Below are positions 33,506 through 42,318 of a stretch of DNA of 55,872 bases, one piece after another. Every line of letters begins with the position of its first letter. Position 1 is the first letter of the stretch. The stretch lies in NCBI GenBank assembly GCA_002338715.1, contig DDIR01000104.1, positions 1-55,872 on the forward strand. Direction: 5' to 3'. A program made the position numbers and the translations under genes. A model generated the notes under the pieces. It made no database searches and had not been told where the DNA came from. It worked only from the letters and a program-made list of their open reading frames with translations. This stretch comes from Phycisphaerales bacterium UBA1845 (GTDB lineage Bacteria; Planctomycetota; Phycisphaerae; UBA1845).

Positions 33506-34402
33506 ATGAGCACTGCCCCCACAGAACAGCAGTGGACGATTCAACGTCTGCTTGAATGGACGAAACCGTTCTTTGAGCGCAAGGGTCTCGACGAACCGCG
33601 GCTGGCGGCTGAAATCTTGCTGGCCAAGGCGCTGGGGTGCGCGCGACTTGAGCTTTACACGCGGTTCGATCGCGTGCCTCCGCCCGAACAGTTGGCCGTC
33701 TTTCGCGAACTCGTCAATCGGGCGGCTGACCATGTCCCGATCGCCTATCTGGTGGGATTCAAAGAGTTCTACAGCTTGGATTTTGAAGTTTCGCCAGCGG
33801 TACTGGTGCCGCGACCCGAAACCGAAATGCTGGTGGAGCGATCGTTGGAGTTGATCAAATCCGGCGGCGAGTCGCCTCGTTTTCTTGAGATTGGGACGGG
33901 GAGCGGCTGCATCGCGGTGGCGACGTGCAAGAACGCCCCGGGCGTTCGGTTTGTTGCGACGGATATGTCAGCCGGCGCGTTGGAATTGGCTCGGCGAAAT
34001 GCGGAAAAGCATGGGGTAGCCGACCGGATCGAATTCGTCGAATCCAGCGGGTTGGAGCTGCCGGCTGGCGCGATGGCGGACGGGGGTTTCGACGTGTTGG
34101 TGTCGAATCCGCCGTATGTGGCTGAGTCGGAGTTGGCCGACCTGCCGCGAAACGTCAAGGATCATGAGCCGCACATGGCGCTGCATGACGGTGCGGATGG
34201 GTTGTCGTTCTATCGCATGTTCGCCGAGGGTTCGCCGCGCGTGTTGAAGCCATCGGGATCGGTGCTGATCGAAATCGGCGAATCGCAAGCCGACGCGGTG
34301 AAGGAAATCTTTGCGGCGGCTGGCGGGTTTGGACCGGGACAGGTCTGGCGCGATACGGTCGGCGGGCATGAACGCGTGATGCGATTCGATCGATCGACAT
34401 AA
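33506..34402 (+). CDS. prmC: Peptide chain release factor N5-glutamine methyltransferase
   Basis: 298 residues. PrmC (HemK) methylates the Gln of the GGQ motif in release factors RF1 and RF2, using S-adenosylmethionine. The N-terminal helical domain (to ~80) carries the release-factor-binding stretch PIAYLVGFKEFYSLDFEV. The methyltransferase domain has VLVPRPETEMLVE, the SAM motif FLEIGTGSGCIAV, and the catalytic NPPY in DVLVSNPPYVAESEL. The ATG at 33506 is used; the frame opens three codons earlier at a TTG. A palindromic element and murA follow. Confidence 0.95.
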   Translation: MSTAPTEQQWTIQRLLEWTKPFFERKGLDEPRLAAEILLAKALGCARLELYTRFDRVPPPEQLAVFRELVNRAADHVPIAYLVGFKEFYSLDFEVSPAVLVPRPETEMLVERSLELIKSGGESPRFLEIGTGSGCIAVATCKNAPGVRFVATDMSAGALELARRNAEKHGVADRIEFVESSGLELPAGAMADGGFDVLVSNPPYVAESELADLPRNVKDHEPHMALHDGADGLSFYRMFAEGSPRVLKPSGSVLIEIGESQADAVKEIFAAAGGFGPGQVWRDTVGGHERVMRFDRST

Positions 34403-34441
34403 GCGTGTTTGATTCGACATTCGAATCGTTGGTTGGCGAAT

Positions 34442-34507
34442 CGTAGGGTGGGCCGTGCCCACCGCCGTTTGCGCGCCAACGACATGGTGGGCACGGCCCA
34501 CCCTACG
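34442..34507. repeat. Double-hairpin GGTGGGC repeat element
   Basis: Perfect 22-bp inverted repeat: arms 34442-34463 and 34486-34507, 22-base loop. Each arm is itself a hairpin (GGTGGGC-cgt-GCCCACC). The outer ends read CGTAGGGT and ACCCTACG. It has the same two-level hairpin design as 1877-1950 with a different sequence. It lies between prmC and murA. A near-identical arm opens the window (14-35) and a worn arm lies at 39037-39052. Confidence 0.9.
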
Positions 34508-34609
34508 CATTTATCGACCTTGGGCGGGGTTGACGAATCGGTTATGATACCGACGGCGCGGTTGCCTTTTGTTTTTTCATTTCACCCTTAATTTCGCGAG
34601 GTCATTGTT

Positions 34610-35881
34610 GTGGAGAGCTTGATTATCCAGGGAGGGAATCGTCTCAAGGGTACCATTCCGGTGAGCGGGGCGAAGAACGCGGCGCTGCCCATCATGGCCG
34701 CCTGCATTCTCTGCGAAGGCGAAACCATTCTTCGCAACGTGCCCGACCTTCGCGACGTGCGACAGATGTGCGTGTTGCTCAATCGTCTGGGCGTGGAAAC
34801 AGAACGCGACGCATCCGGGGCGCTGCACGTGCGCGCGGAAGATGAAATGAACTGCCACGCCGAATACGAACTCGTCAGCAAAATGCGGGCGAGCATCTGC
34901 GTGTTGGGACCGCTGCTCGCGAAACGGCGCAAAGCGCAGATTTCGATGCCGGGCGGTTGCGCGATTGGCGATCGACCTGTCCGTTTGCATATTCAAGGTC
35001 TCGAAGCGCTGGGCGCAGATACCGATCTGGTTAACGGTGACTTCGTGATGAAAGCGAAGAAGCTGCGCGGGTCCGAGCTGTTTCTTGGCGGCGCGTTTGG
35101 TTCGACCGTCACCGGGACGGCCAACGTTTTGATGGCGGCTACGCTGGCGGAAGGGCGCACGGTCATCGAGTCTGCCGCCTGTGAACCGGAGATCGTCGAC
35201 CTTGCCGACTTCTTGAACAAGTGCGGCGCGCGGATTGAAGGACAAGGCACGCCGCGCATCGTCGTCGAAGGTGTGGCTTCGCTGCATGGCGCAGAGCACA
35301 CGATTATTCCCGATCGGATCGAAGCCGGCACGTTCATGATCGCGGCGGCAGTCAGCAACGGCGAACTGACGCTCAAGGATTGCCGCATCGATCACCTCGT
35401 GGCGTTCGTCGATACGCTTCGCCGCGTTGGTTTGAATATCGAAAAAACCGACAAGGGCGTGAACGTGTCGTCGTCGCGACGGTTGGACCCGACGGAGATC
35501 ACAACGCAGCCGTACCCCGGTTTCCCGACGGACTTGCAAGCGCAGACGATGGTGTTGTTGTCGCTGGCTGACGGCAACAGCGTGATCACCGAGAAGATTT
35601 TCCCCGATCGATTCCTGCACGTCGCGGAACTCAACCGCATGGGCACGCGCCTTCGCAAGGAAGGCCCGACGGTTATTGTCGAAGGCGTCAAGAAACTCGT
35701 CGGCGCGCCGGTGATGGCCTCTGACCTGCGCGCGTCGGCGGCGTTGGTGCTCGCGGGACTATTGGCGAAGGGTCAAACCCGCGTGCAGCGCATGTACCAT
35801 CTCGATCGCGGTTACGAACGAATCGAAGAGAAGCTAAAAGCGGTTGGTGCAGATGTAAGACGCGTGGCGGATACGATTTGA
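34610..35881 (+). CDS. murA: UDP-N-acetylglucosamine 1-carboxyvinyltransferase
   Basis: 423 residues, the standard MurA size. It transfers enolpyruvate from PEP to UDP-GlcNAc, the first committed step of peptidoglycan synthesis, in the cytoplasm. Key residues are Lys22-Asn23 in VSGAKNAALP and Cys117 in MPGGCAIGDRP, the Cys form sensitive to fosfomycin. AGTFMIAAAV, YPGFPTDLQAQ and SDLRASAALVLAG are also typical. The GTG start at 34610 follows GAGGT at 8 bases. Together with two amidase-fold proteins and NagZ in the window, it supports a peptidoglycan cell wall. Confidence 0.97.
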   Translation: MESLIIQGGNRLKGTIPVSGAKNAALPIMAACILCEGETILRNVPDLRDVRQMCVLLNRLGVETERDASGALHVRAEDEMNCHAEYELVSKMRASICVLGPLLAKRRKAQISMPGGCAIGDRPVRLHIQGLEALGADTDLVNGDFVMKAKKLRGSELFLGGAFGSTVTGTANVLMAATLAEGRTVIESAACEPEIVDLADFLNKCGARIEGQGTPRIVVEGVASLHGAEHTIIPDRIEAGTFMIAAAVSNGELTLKDCRIDHLVAFVDTLRRVGLNIEKTDKGVNVSSSRRLDPTEITTQPYPGFPTDLQAQTMVLLSLADGNSVITEKIFPDRFLHVAELNRMGTRLRKEGPTVIVEGVKKLVGAPVMASDLRASAALVLAGLLAKGQTRVQRMYHLDRGYERIEEKLKAVGADVRRVADTI

Positions 35882-35977
35882 CTTGCGATGAACTCGCGAC
35901 TGTCAGTTATCCGCTCTGAATGGGCGGGTCACCTGTCGAGACGCACTCGCGATCGTAGGCGGTCTGGATGGTGAGGA

Positions 35978-36562
35978 ATGACGAGTTCCGACTACGCTGG
36001 AGACTTGGCTGAACTCTATACGGTCATTGCGAACGGATACGTTGGCCCACTCAAAGAAGCAATATCAAATGGGTTTGATGCGACTCGCGACCTGCTTCAT
36101 GGCGGGTCCGTGATTGAAAGTGCTATCAGACACAGCGAAGAGACACTCACTCGCGTCTTTGAGATAATCGGAACAGTTGATATAGCTGGTGTTGCCGGAA
36201 GCACTCCACTTCTACAAAGTGTTGCAGCGAATGAATACCGGGATGCGAGGCTTTTGTTATCTCTAGGGGCATCCGTCGAGCGGACGAACATTGCAGGCGA
36301 CAATGTATTTCATTTGGCGGCTGATGTACACGTCGAGCAGGAGATTGCTGAGCTTCTCACGCCGCATGCGACTTTGCGGTCGCTGTTGACTCACTGTGTC
36401 GGAATGCAAACACCGATCACGCGTGCCATCGAAGACGAATCATATGGGCGGTGTTCTCTTTTCTGCAAGCGTTACGTCGAACTAGGCGGCTCGCTCGATG
36501 TCAAGGTCGGTTGTCCTCCTACGCCAATGCGTCGGATTGTGGAGAAGGTAATAGAAAGTTGA
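35978..36562 (+). CDS. Ankyrin-repeat protein
   Basis: 194 residues with three to four degenerate ankyrin repeats, for example AGSTPLLQSVAANEYRDARL and AGDNVFHLAADVHVEQEIAE. It has no signal peptide or membrane segment. Such repeats serve protein-protein binding; the partner is unknown. The region looks richer in A and T than its neighbours and uses codons such as ATA and TTA, so it may have arrived by transfer. GAGGA abuts the ATG, closer than usual. It is convergent with pssA, with a perfect palindrome between them. Confidence 0.75.
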   Translation: MTSSDYAGDLAELYTVIANGYVGPLKEAISNGFDATRDLLHGGSVIESAIRHSEETLTRVFEIIGTVDIAGVAGSTPLLQSVAANEYRDARLLLSLGASVERTNIAGDNVFHLAADVHVEQEIAELLTPHATLRSLLTHCVGMQTPITRAIEDESYGRCSLFCKRYVELGGSLDVKVGCPPTPMRRIVEKVIES

Positions 36563-36743
36563 ATTCTTTGAAACCTGCCGATGGTTTGACTCGACGTGTT
36601 CCAACGATCGGCGAGCCGGCGATAAGACTCGATGGCGAGCGAGCGCGTACTTGACAGCGCATGCCGTTGCGCGTCATTTTGTGTCAATGGTGAGAGACGA
36701 CTGACGCAATCCTTGGGGCTGAACAACCCCGATCATCGTCTCC

Positions 36744-36765
36744 CCCATCTCCTGCAGGAGATGGG
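36744..36765. repeat. 22-bp perfect palindrome
   Basis: CCCATCTCCTG followed immediately by its own reverse complement, centred on a PstI-like CTGCAG. The flank GGCCACCCT resembles the GGTGGGC elements. It lies between the convergent ends of the ankyrin gene and pssA and has no T-run. Confidence 0.75.
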
Positions 36766-36798
36766 CCACCCTTTCTTGCTTCCTTCACTTACTTATTT

Positions 36799-37752
36799 CT
36801 ACGACGCCGAGTTGGATTGGCTTGGACCTGATGCGTCTGCGGTCGCTTCGGCGGTTTGACTTTTGCTTTCCGGCGTGTGCTTTCGTTTTTTCTTTTTGAA
36901 GAGCGTGTTGATCGGGCCGCTCAGGACGTAGATGGCCACGATGCCGGCTAGGGTTGGTGATGGTGCGGCGATGAATGTTCCGGCGACCAGGACCATGAGC
37001 ACGCCGTATCCCCAGGGCTTGCGGCCACGGAGGTAGGTGTTGCCGACATGCACGTATTGCACGCGGCTTACCATGAGCATGCCGGCGATCACGGTGATGA
37101 CTGGAAGCGAATTGACGAGCACCATACCGCGGGCTTCGGCGACGTGCTCGTGCAGAATGACCAGCGAAGCGACGAGGGCGGCGGCTCCTGGGCTTGGCAA
37201 CCCGAAGAAGCGCGTGTGTTTCAAATCACCTTCGGCGTGTTCGACGTTGAACCGTGCTAGTCGGAGTCCGCAACAACTGACATACACCGCGCCCGCGACC
37301 CAGGCGATGCGCTGTTTGATGAACGGTCCTTGAAGGCCTTCGTGTTGGCCCGTGAGGATCATCACGACAACGAGCATGGCCGGTGCGATGCCGAAGGTGA
37401 CCATGTCGGCGAGGGAGTCGAGTTGTCCGCCGAAGTTGGTGGTGCCGGTGGTCATGCGGGCGACGCGGCCATCCATGCCGTCAAAAAACATGCCGAGAAA
37501 AATGAGCACGCCGCCAACGGAGACGTAAGTCGGCAGCAGGTTTTCGATGTACTGGTTGTTGAGCGTGGTTTTGGCATCGGCGCCGACACCGGTGAATGCG
37601 GCGATCAAACCGAGCATGCAGAGATAGACGGCTGCGAATCCGCAGAGCATGTTGGCCAGCGTCAGCATGGTGGGCAGAACGGCGATGGTGCGAAGCCGGC
37701 GCACGGAACGGTGGGGGTTGGCGTGTTTGCCGTGTTCGTCAGCGATTTTCAT
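36799..37752 (-). CDS. pssA: CDP-diacylglycerol--serine O-phosphatidyltransferase
   Basis: 317 residues, integral membrane. It makes phosphatidylserine from CDP-diacylglycerol and serine. The CDP-alcohol phosphatidyltransferase motif is complete: FDGMDGRVAR, then after eight residues G, Asp and Asp (QLDSLAD). About seven helices follow or flank it, and the C-terminal 30 residues form a Lys/Ser-rich soluble tail (KKKKRKHTPE). AGGAAAGG precedes the ATG. It lies 28 bases after psd on the same strand; the two enzymes act in sequence to give phosphatidylethanolamine. Confidence 0.94.
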   Translation of the reverse strand: MKIADEHGKHANPHRSVRRLRTIAVLPTMLTLANMLCGFAAVYLCMLGLIAAFTGVGADAKTTLNNQYIENLLPTYVSVGGVLIFLGMFFDGMDGRVARMTTGTTNFGGQLDSLADMVTFGIAPAMLVVVMILTGQHEGLQGPFIKQRIAWVAGAVYVSCCGLRLARFNVEHAEGDLKHTRFFGLPSPGAAALVASLVILHEHVAEARGMVLVNSLPVITVIAGMLMVSRVQYVHVGNTYLRGRKPWGYGVLMVLVAGTFIAAPSPTLAGIVAIYVLSGPINTLFKKKKRKHTPESKSQTAEATADASGPSQSNSAS

Positions 37753-37780
37753 GGCCTTTCCTACCGGGGTGGCGATCGGT

Positions 37781-38434
37781 TTAGCGGTTGCAGGTCATCA
37801 TATGGGTCAGACCAGCTTGGACTTTGTCGCCGACCTGTGTCGTCACGGTCATCCCCTGATTATCGGGAACGATCAACTCGGTTCGCGAACCAAATTTGAT
37901 CAAACCGAAGCGTTCCCCGCAAACAAGCTGGGATTGGGGCTTGGCATGGCAGATTATGCGGCGGGCGATGAGCCCGGAAACCTGCCGAACGACGATGGGT
38001 CCGGCGATGGGGGACGCGGGATCGATGACCAGTGTGTTGGATTCGTTAAGCCTGCCGGCATCTTCATGTCGGGCGTCGAGAAACTTTCCCGGTTGATAAT
38101 GGACGGTGCGAACGGTGCCCGCGCATGGCGCGCGATTGATGTGCACGTTGAAGATACTCAGGAAGATGCCGACGCGAATCGCCGGCCCGCCGATCTGTTC
38201 GTGGTGATCGAGGTGAACGACTTCCGTCACGGTGCCGTCGGCTGGCGAGACGAGTAAGTTGCCCGCGGCATGGGTGATGCGTTTCGGATCGCGAAAGAAC
38301 GAGAACACCCAGATCAAGACGACGGCTGGTATGATCGCAAGCGACCAATGCACATAGGAAAGCCCCCACACCGCCGCGCCGAGCACGAGCGTCGAAAGCA
38401 GAATCTCCCGAAGTCCCTCTTTGGCAAGTCCCAT
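37781..38434 (-). CDS. psd: Phosphatidylserine decarboxylase proenzyme
   Basis: 217 residues, the short bacterial form. It converts phosphatidylserine to phosphatidylethanolamine at the membrane. Two N-terminal helices (11-45) are followed by FFRDPKR, LVSPADGTV, FLSIFNVHINRAP and the self-cleavage site in LIKFGSRTEL (Gly182-Ser183), where the new N-terminal Ser becomes the pyruvoyl cofactor. It stands upstream of pssA as a two-gene unit. Confidence 0.94.
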   Translation of the reverse strand: MGLAKEGLREILLSTLVLGAAVWGLSYVHWSLAIIPAVVLIWVFSFFRDPKRITHAAGNLLVSPADGTVTEVVHLDHHEQIGGPAIRVGIFLSIFNVHINRAPCAGTVRTVHYQPGKFLDARHEDAGRLNESNTLVIDPASPIAGPIVVRQVSGLIARRIICHAKPQSQLVCGERFGLIKFGSRTELIVPDNQGMTVTTQVGDKVQAGLTHMMTCNR

Positions 38435-38617
38435 ATCGATACGTCCGGTTCTTGTTGACGTCTGGTGCCTCTTGAATCGCGGCTACCTTAGCACGTCGCG
38501 ACAGACCTTTCCATGCGAACGGCTGATAACTTTCGTCGCACGTCTTGCGAAAGACGACGCCAATTGCCAGGGGGATTTCGCGAATCGTAGGGTTGAGGTG
38601 GCAGAGGGGGGAGCTTT

Positions 38618-38998
38618 ATGGGCGTGGACACAAAACCGTCATCCAACGTGCTGATTCGCGAAGTACTTTTGCGATTCCTGGCCATCTCGCAACGTCGCTG
38701 CGACTCGAATCGAACGACGGGTCGGCGGGCTCATCCGCGGCACAATCGAACCTGGCCGCTCGCCGTCATCGATACGAAACATCCCGGGTGCGAAGAGGCG
38801 GCTGCGCTGCATGACGCATCGAACGGTGGAATCGCGTTCTTGTATCGGCGGTCGATTGACGTCGGGTCGATCGTGCGGTTGCGATTGTTCTGGAGTGATG
38901 CAGATAGCCCGCTGGTACCCGCCGTCGTGCGCCACCGTACGCTGACCGATGACGGGTTCTTAATCGGATGCGAGTATCTGGTATCGCTCGACGATTGA
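38618..38998 (+). CDS. PilZ domain protein
   Basis: 126 residues. The C-terminal ~95 residues follow the PilZ pattern: an Arg-rich start RRAHPRHNR (RxxxR), then HDASNGGIAFL (the D/NxSxxG motif), a beta strand GSIVRLRLFW, and GCEYL near the end. PilZ domains bind cyclic di-GMP and pass the signal to partner proteins. No second domain is present. GGGGGGAG precedes the ATG at 5 bases. It is convergent with the large secreted protein gene. Confidence 0.75.
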   Translation: MGVDTKPSSNVLIREVLLRFLAISQRRCDSNRTTGRRAHPRHNRTWPLAVIDTKHPGCEEAAALHDASNGGIAFLYRRSIDVGSIVRLRLFWSDADSPLVPAVVRHRTLTDDGFLIGCEYLVSLDD

Positions 38999-39036
38999 GA
39001 GAGGCGCGCACGCAGCCGATCAAATCAAAATGGCCC

Positions 39037-39052
39037 GCACAGCCGACCCTAC
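39037..39052. repeat. Worn arm of the GGTGGGC repeat at a stop codon
   Basis: The 16 bases match the right-hand end of the element at 34486-34507 at 14 positions (gcacagccgaccctac against gcacggcccaccctac). The final CTA (39049-39051) is the complement of the TAG stop codon of the large secreted protein gene. Confidence 0.5.
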
Positions 39053-42000
39053 GGTCCTGTCAGCAAAGGTGCAAACACTTCCCAGTCGGCTAGGTCAATG
39101 ACTGGACTTCCCGGATTCAGGTTAACGCATTCGCATGCCGGTTGCAGGAAGATGTTTTCGTCAAAGCATTCGACGAAGATCTGCACGTCGGCGAGATCGA
39201 TGTCGCCGTCGTCATCGAAGTCGCCGGGCGTCGGGCACGGGTTGCAGGCATCGACGGTCAACGCGGCTTCGTTGCTGCCGTTGAAACAAAGCGGCGAGGT
39301 GTTGTATGCGTAGGCGATGTATTCACCGGCATTGGCTGGGGTGACGTTTGTGATCGTCAAGGTTCCGGTGGTTGCGCCGGAAATCTGTCCGCCATTGGTG
39401 ACGCCGAGTCCATCTTTGGTCCATGCCCAGAGGAATCCGCTGCCGGTGGCTGATGCGTGCAACACGACGGTCGCACCTGTTGCAACGCATTGATCCGTTG
39501 GGTGTTGGGTGAAGACGCCGCCGCCGACCGCGAGTTCGCCAACCGCTGATAATTCTGATCCGCAGGCATTTGAGACGAGGCACGTATAGTCGCCCGTATC
39601 GTCGGTGGAAACATTGAGCAGGTTCAGCGTCGGCGCGTCCGGTGCGCCAAAGGGTTGGCCATCCTTGCGCCATTCGTAGTGCAGCGGTTGCGAGCCGTTC
39701 GCGCCGATTGAAAACGACACGTCTGCGCCGGCGCACCTTTCAATAAAGACTTCGGGTTGGTTTGTGATTGTTGCCGCAGTCCCGGCCACCTCGAGCGTGG
39801 CCGCTTCGCTCGTCGCAACGATGCATCCGTCGGTGACGACGCAGCGGTAACTGCCTTCGTCCGAGATGCCGACGTTGGTGATCGTGAGGTTGTCTGATGT
39901 CGCGCCGGAAATCGATCCACCGTTGGCGAGAGGTGTGGCTCCTTTAAACCATTGGATGGTTGCCGATGGTTCGGTCACGGTGACGCTGAAGTTGGCGTCG
40001 CCGCCGAGGCAGCGCTCGTTGTTTTCGGGTTGGCCCGTCAGCAGGGCAGCCGCGTCGCACACGTCGGGAATGGTGTTGGCGTTGCAATCGGGGCTGCACT
40101 CGTCGGGGATGCCGTCGAGGTTGCAGTCGTTGGAACTGCCGGACGCGATCTCGCAGGAATCGAGCGTGCCGTTTTCGTTGCAGTCGCGGTCGGCTGGCGT
40201 TGGGGCGATGAGTTCGATGTTGTCCACCTGCCAACCGAGACCGGAATTGGCCGACCCGTCGCGCGAGTCGAAGTGCCATTCGAGGTTGATCGTCTGTCCG
40301 ATGTAGGCGTTTAGATTGACGGTGCGAACTTCCCACGTGTTCTGAACGCCGTCGTTGCCGGCGTCGTCAATTTCCGCACCGTTGACGGTCACGTATGCCC
40401 AGTCAAAACCGGAACCGTTGGCATTGCCACCCTCACCGTTGTATGCCGAGCAGTAGGTCAGCGTCGCGGAGATGGCCCCGGATGGGATCGTCACTTGTGG
40501 CGCGGACATGACGCCGACTTCGGTCAAACCGGTTGCGAAGTTGCAGACCGAGTCATCGCCAAAGTACGCCCACGTCACCGGGTTGCAGGCATTGGTTCTC
40601 GGGCAAGCGGTTGAGCCATGCCACAATCCGTTTGCAGACCAGCCGACCGGTGGGAACTGTGTTTCAAAATCGCTGGCCAACACGACGACGTCATCGATGC
40701 CGTCGAGTTCGCATGAATCGGGTACGCCGTTGCCGTCGCAGTCGATGCTGGTTTCGTTGGCGATGTCGCAGATGTCCTGCGTGCCGTTGTTGTTGCAGTC
40801 TTCGTCCGGCTCGCATTCATCGGGGATGTTGTTGTTATTGCAGTCGTCCGCGCCGAGTATGAGTTCGCAGAGGTCGGGCACATCGTTGTGGTTGCAGTCG
40901 CTGCTGGTGCCGGCTGCGATGTCGCAAATGTCCTGAACACCGTTGGCGTTGCAGTCGGCGAGCGGTTCGCATTCGTCGGGGACGATGTTGTTGTTGCAGT
41001 CGAAGCTTTGTTCGTTGGCGATGTCGCAGAGGTCGGCGATACCGTTGTTGTTGCAGTCGCTCAGACTTTCGCAATCGTCCGGGATCATGTTGGCGTTGCA
41101 GTCGGTGGCCGACCCAGCCGCGATCTCCACTTCGTCAGGTATCGAATTTTCGTTGCAGTCCTGAACAATCTCGATGTCCATCACGATCGGCAGGTGGTCG
41201 GCTGTGCTCGACGTGGTGGTGTCGTTTGAGAAGAGTCCGGTGCCAGCGAGGGCGGCGCCGTTCATGGTCAGCGTGTTGAGGACGAAGCTGTTGGCCACCT
41301 CGGTCGAACTGTCGGTGTAGATGAAGCGGTCGAGGCGCGAGCTTGGGTTCGTCGATGTGCTGGGCCAGGTGTCGGTGTCGCTGGTAAACGGGTCGGCTGG
41401 CATGAGGTCACCCATGTCGGTGTTGTCCCAATCGCCTTTGACGTCGGGTCCGTAGGTGACTTCGTTTTGGATGTCGCCATTGATGAGCGTCAGCGCCGGT
41501 TGAGGACTGGGGCCGACGAGATTGAAGTCGCCCAAGACGATCATCGGCGTGCCGTTGGGCAGGACGATGTTGTTGCCGGAAGGGCGCGGGACGCCGCGTG
41601 CGTCTGCGAGCCAGTTGGTGATGGCGTCGGCGCTTTGTTGGCGGTCGGCGTCTTCTTCGCTGCCGCTGAATGCTTTCAGGTGAACGCCCATGATGTAGAT
41701 GTCGTCGGCATAGATTGCGTTGGGCAGGTCGATGCGTCCGATGGTGACACCGCGTGTCCCTGCCGCTGGGATCGTATCCGTCCGCGTGTCGGCCAACGGA
41801 AATCGCGAGGCGAGCACCGTGCGGATTCCTCCGGTCAGACCGAACTGCACCTGCCAACTTCCGGATGGTGGCGGGAGAACGGCATTGAGTCGGGCGATCA
41901 TCGTGGACTGGGCGACGTTGGTTTCGATTTCTTCGAACACGATGACGTCGGGGTCGATGGCCACGAGGATGCGGTTGAACGCGTCGTCGGTACTTGGCGT

Positions 42001-42147
42001 CGAGATGAAGTTGCGCTGGGTGTTGTAGGCCATCACGCGGATGTGAAGCGGATTGTCGCGCGAGTAATCGCCCGCGATCGGGTCGAAGGCAGCCGCGGGG
42101 AGCGCGCAGATCAGCGTGACGAGTAGAGCCGTGCTTTTGATTCGCAT
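39049..42147 (-). CDS. Large secreted EEP-nuclease-like protein with DCN repeats, Ig and dockerin-like domains
   Basis: About 1032 residues. The signal peptide (KSTALLVTLICALPAAA) is followed by an endonuclease/exonuclease/phosphatase domain (to ~325): MAYNTQRNF, VIVFEEIETN, MGVHLKAF, VLGDFNLVG, SRLDRFIY and the final ADHLPIVMDI contain the expected Asn, Glu, Asp and His residues. Next are about ten Asp-Cys-Asn repeats of the DCNxNxIPDxCE type, a MAM/galactose-binding-like beta domain (~490-660), more DCN repeats, three Ig-like modules, and a C-terminal dockerin-like calcium loop GDFDDDGDIDLADVQ. It probably acts outside the cell on DNA or a phosphoester, with the modules holding it at the surface. 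The ATG at 42147 is chosen for the signal peptide. Confidence 0.88.
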   Translation of the reverse strand: MRIKSTALLVTLICALPAAAFDPIAGDYSRDNPLHIRVMAYNTQRNFISTPSTDDAFNRILVAIDPDVIVFEEIETNVAQSTMIARLNAVLPPPSGSWQVQFGLTGGIRTVLASRFPLADTRTDTIPAAGTRGVTIGRIDLPNAIYADDIYIMGVHLKAFSGSEEDADRQQSADAITNWLADARGVPRPSGNNIVLPNGTPMIVLGDFNLVGPSPQPALTLINGDIQNEVTYGPDVKGDWDNTDMGDLMPADPFTSDTDTWPSTSTNPSSRLDRFIYTDSSTEVANSFVLNTLTMNGAALAGTGLFSNDTTTSSTADHLPIVMDIEIVQDCNENSIPDEVEIAAGSATDCNANMIPDDCESLSDCNNNGIADLCDIANEQSFDCNNNIVPDECEPLADCNANGVQDICDIAAGTSSDCNHNDVPDLCELILGADDCNNNNIPDECEPDEDCNNNGTQDICDIANETSIDCDGNGVPDSCELDGIDDVVVLASDFETQFPPVGWSANGLWHGSTACPRTNACNPVTWAYFGDDSVCNFATGLTEVGVMSAPQVTIPSGAISATLTYCSAYNGEGGNANGSGFDWAYVTVNGAEIDDAGNDGVQNTWEVRTVNLNAYIGQTINLEWHFDSRDGSANSGLGWQVDNIELIAPTPADRDCNENGTLDSCEIASGSSNDCNLDGIPDECSPDCNANTIPDVCDAAALLTGQPENNERCLGGDANFSVTVTEPSATIQWFKGATPLANGGSISGATSDNLTITNVGISDEGSYRCVVTDGCIVATSEAATLEVAGTAATITNQPEVFIERCAGADVSFSIGANGSQPLHYEWRKDGQPFGAPDAPTLNLLNVSTDDTGDYTCLVSNACGSELSAVGELAVGGGVFTQHPTDQCVATGATVVLHASATGSGFLWAWTKDGLGVTNGGQISGATTGTLTITNVTPANAGEYIAYAYNTSPLCFNGSNEAALTVDACNPCPTPGDFDDDGDIDLADVQIFVECFDENIFLQPACECVNLNPGSPVIDLADWEVFAPLLTGP

Positions 42148-42318
42148 AGGAACGTCCGGTGCTGTTGACGATAACGACCCAGCCAATCGTTATTGTTGGC
42201 AGGGCTGGGGGCTGGAATCAAGGATGCTTAAGCCGTCGCGCCGCAGAAAATAAGCAGACACGACGATCGCGCAACCGTTTCGCACCATTTTGATCGACAG
42301 CTTGGCGGCTGTTATCAA

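Noticed and set aside
39049..42147. CRISPR-like array in the Asp-Cys-Asn repeat region
   Set aside because: The DNA periodicity comes from repeated DCNxNxIPD codons in one open frame; there are no uniform repeats and unique spacers.
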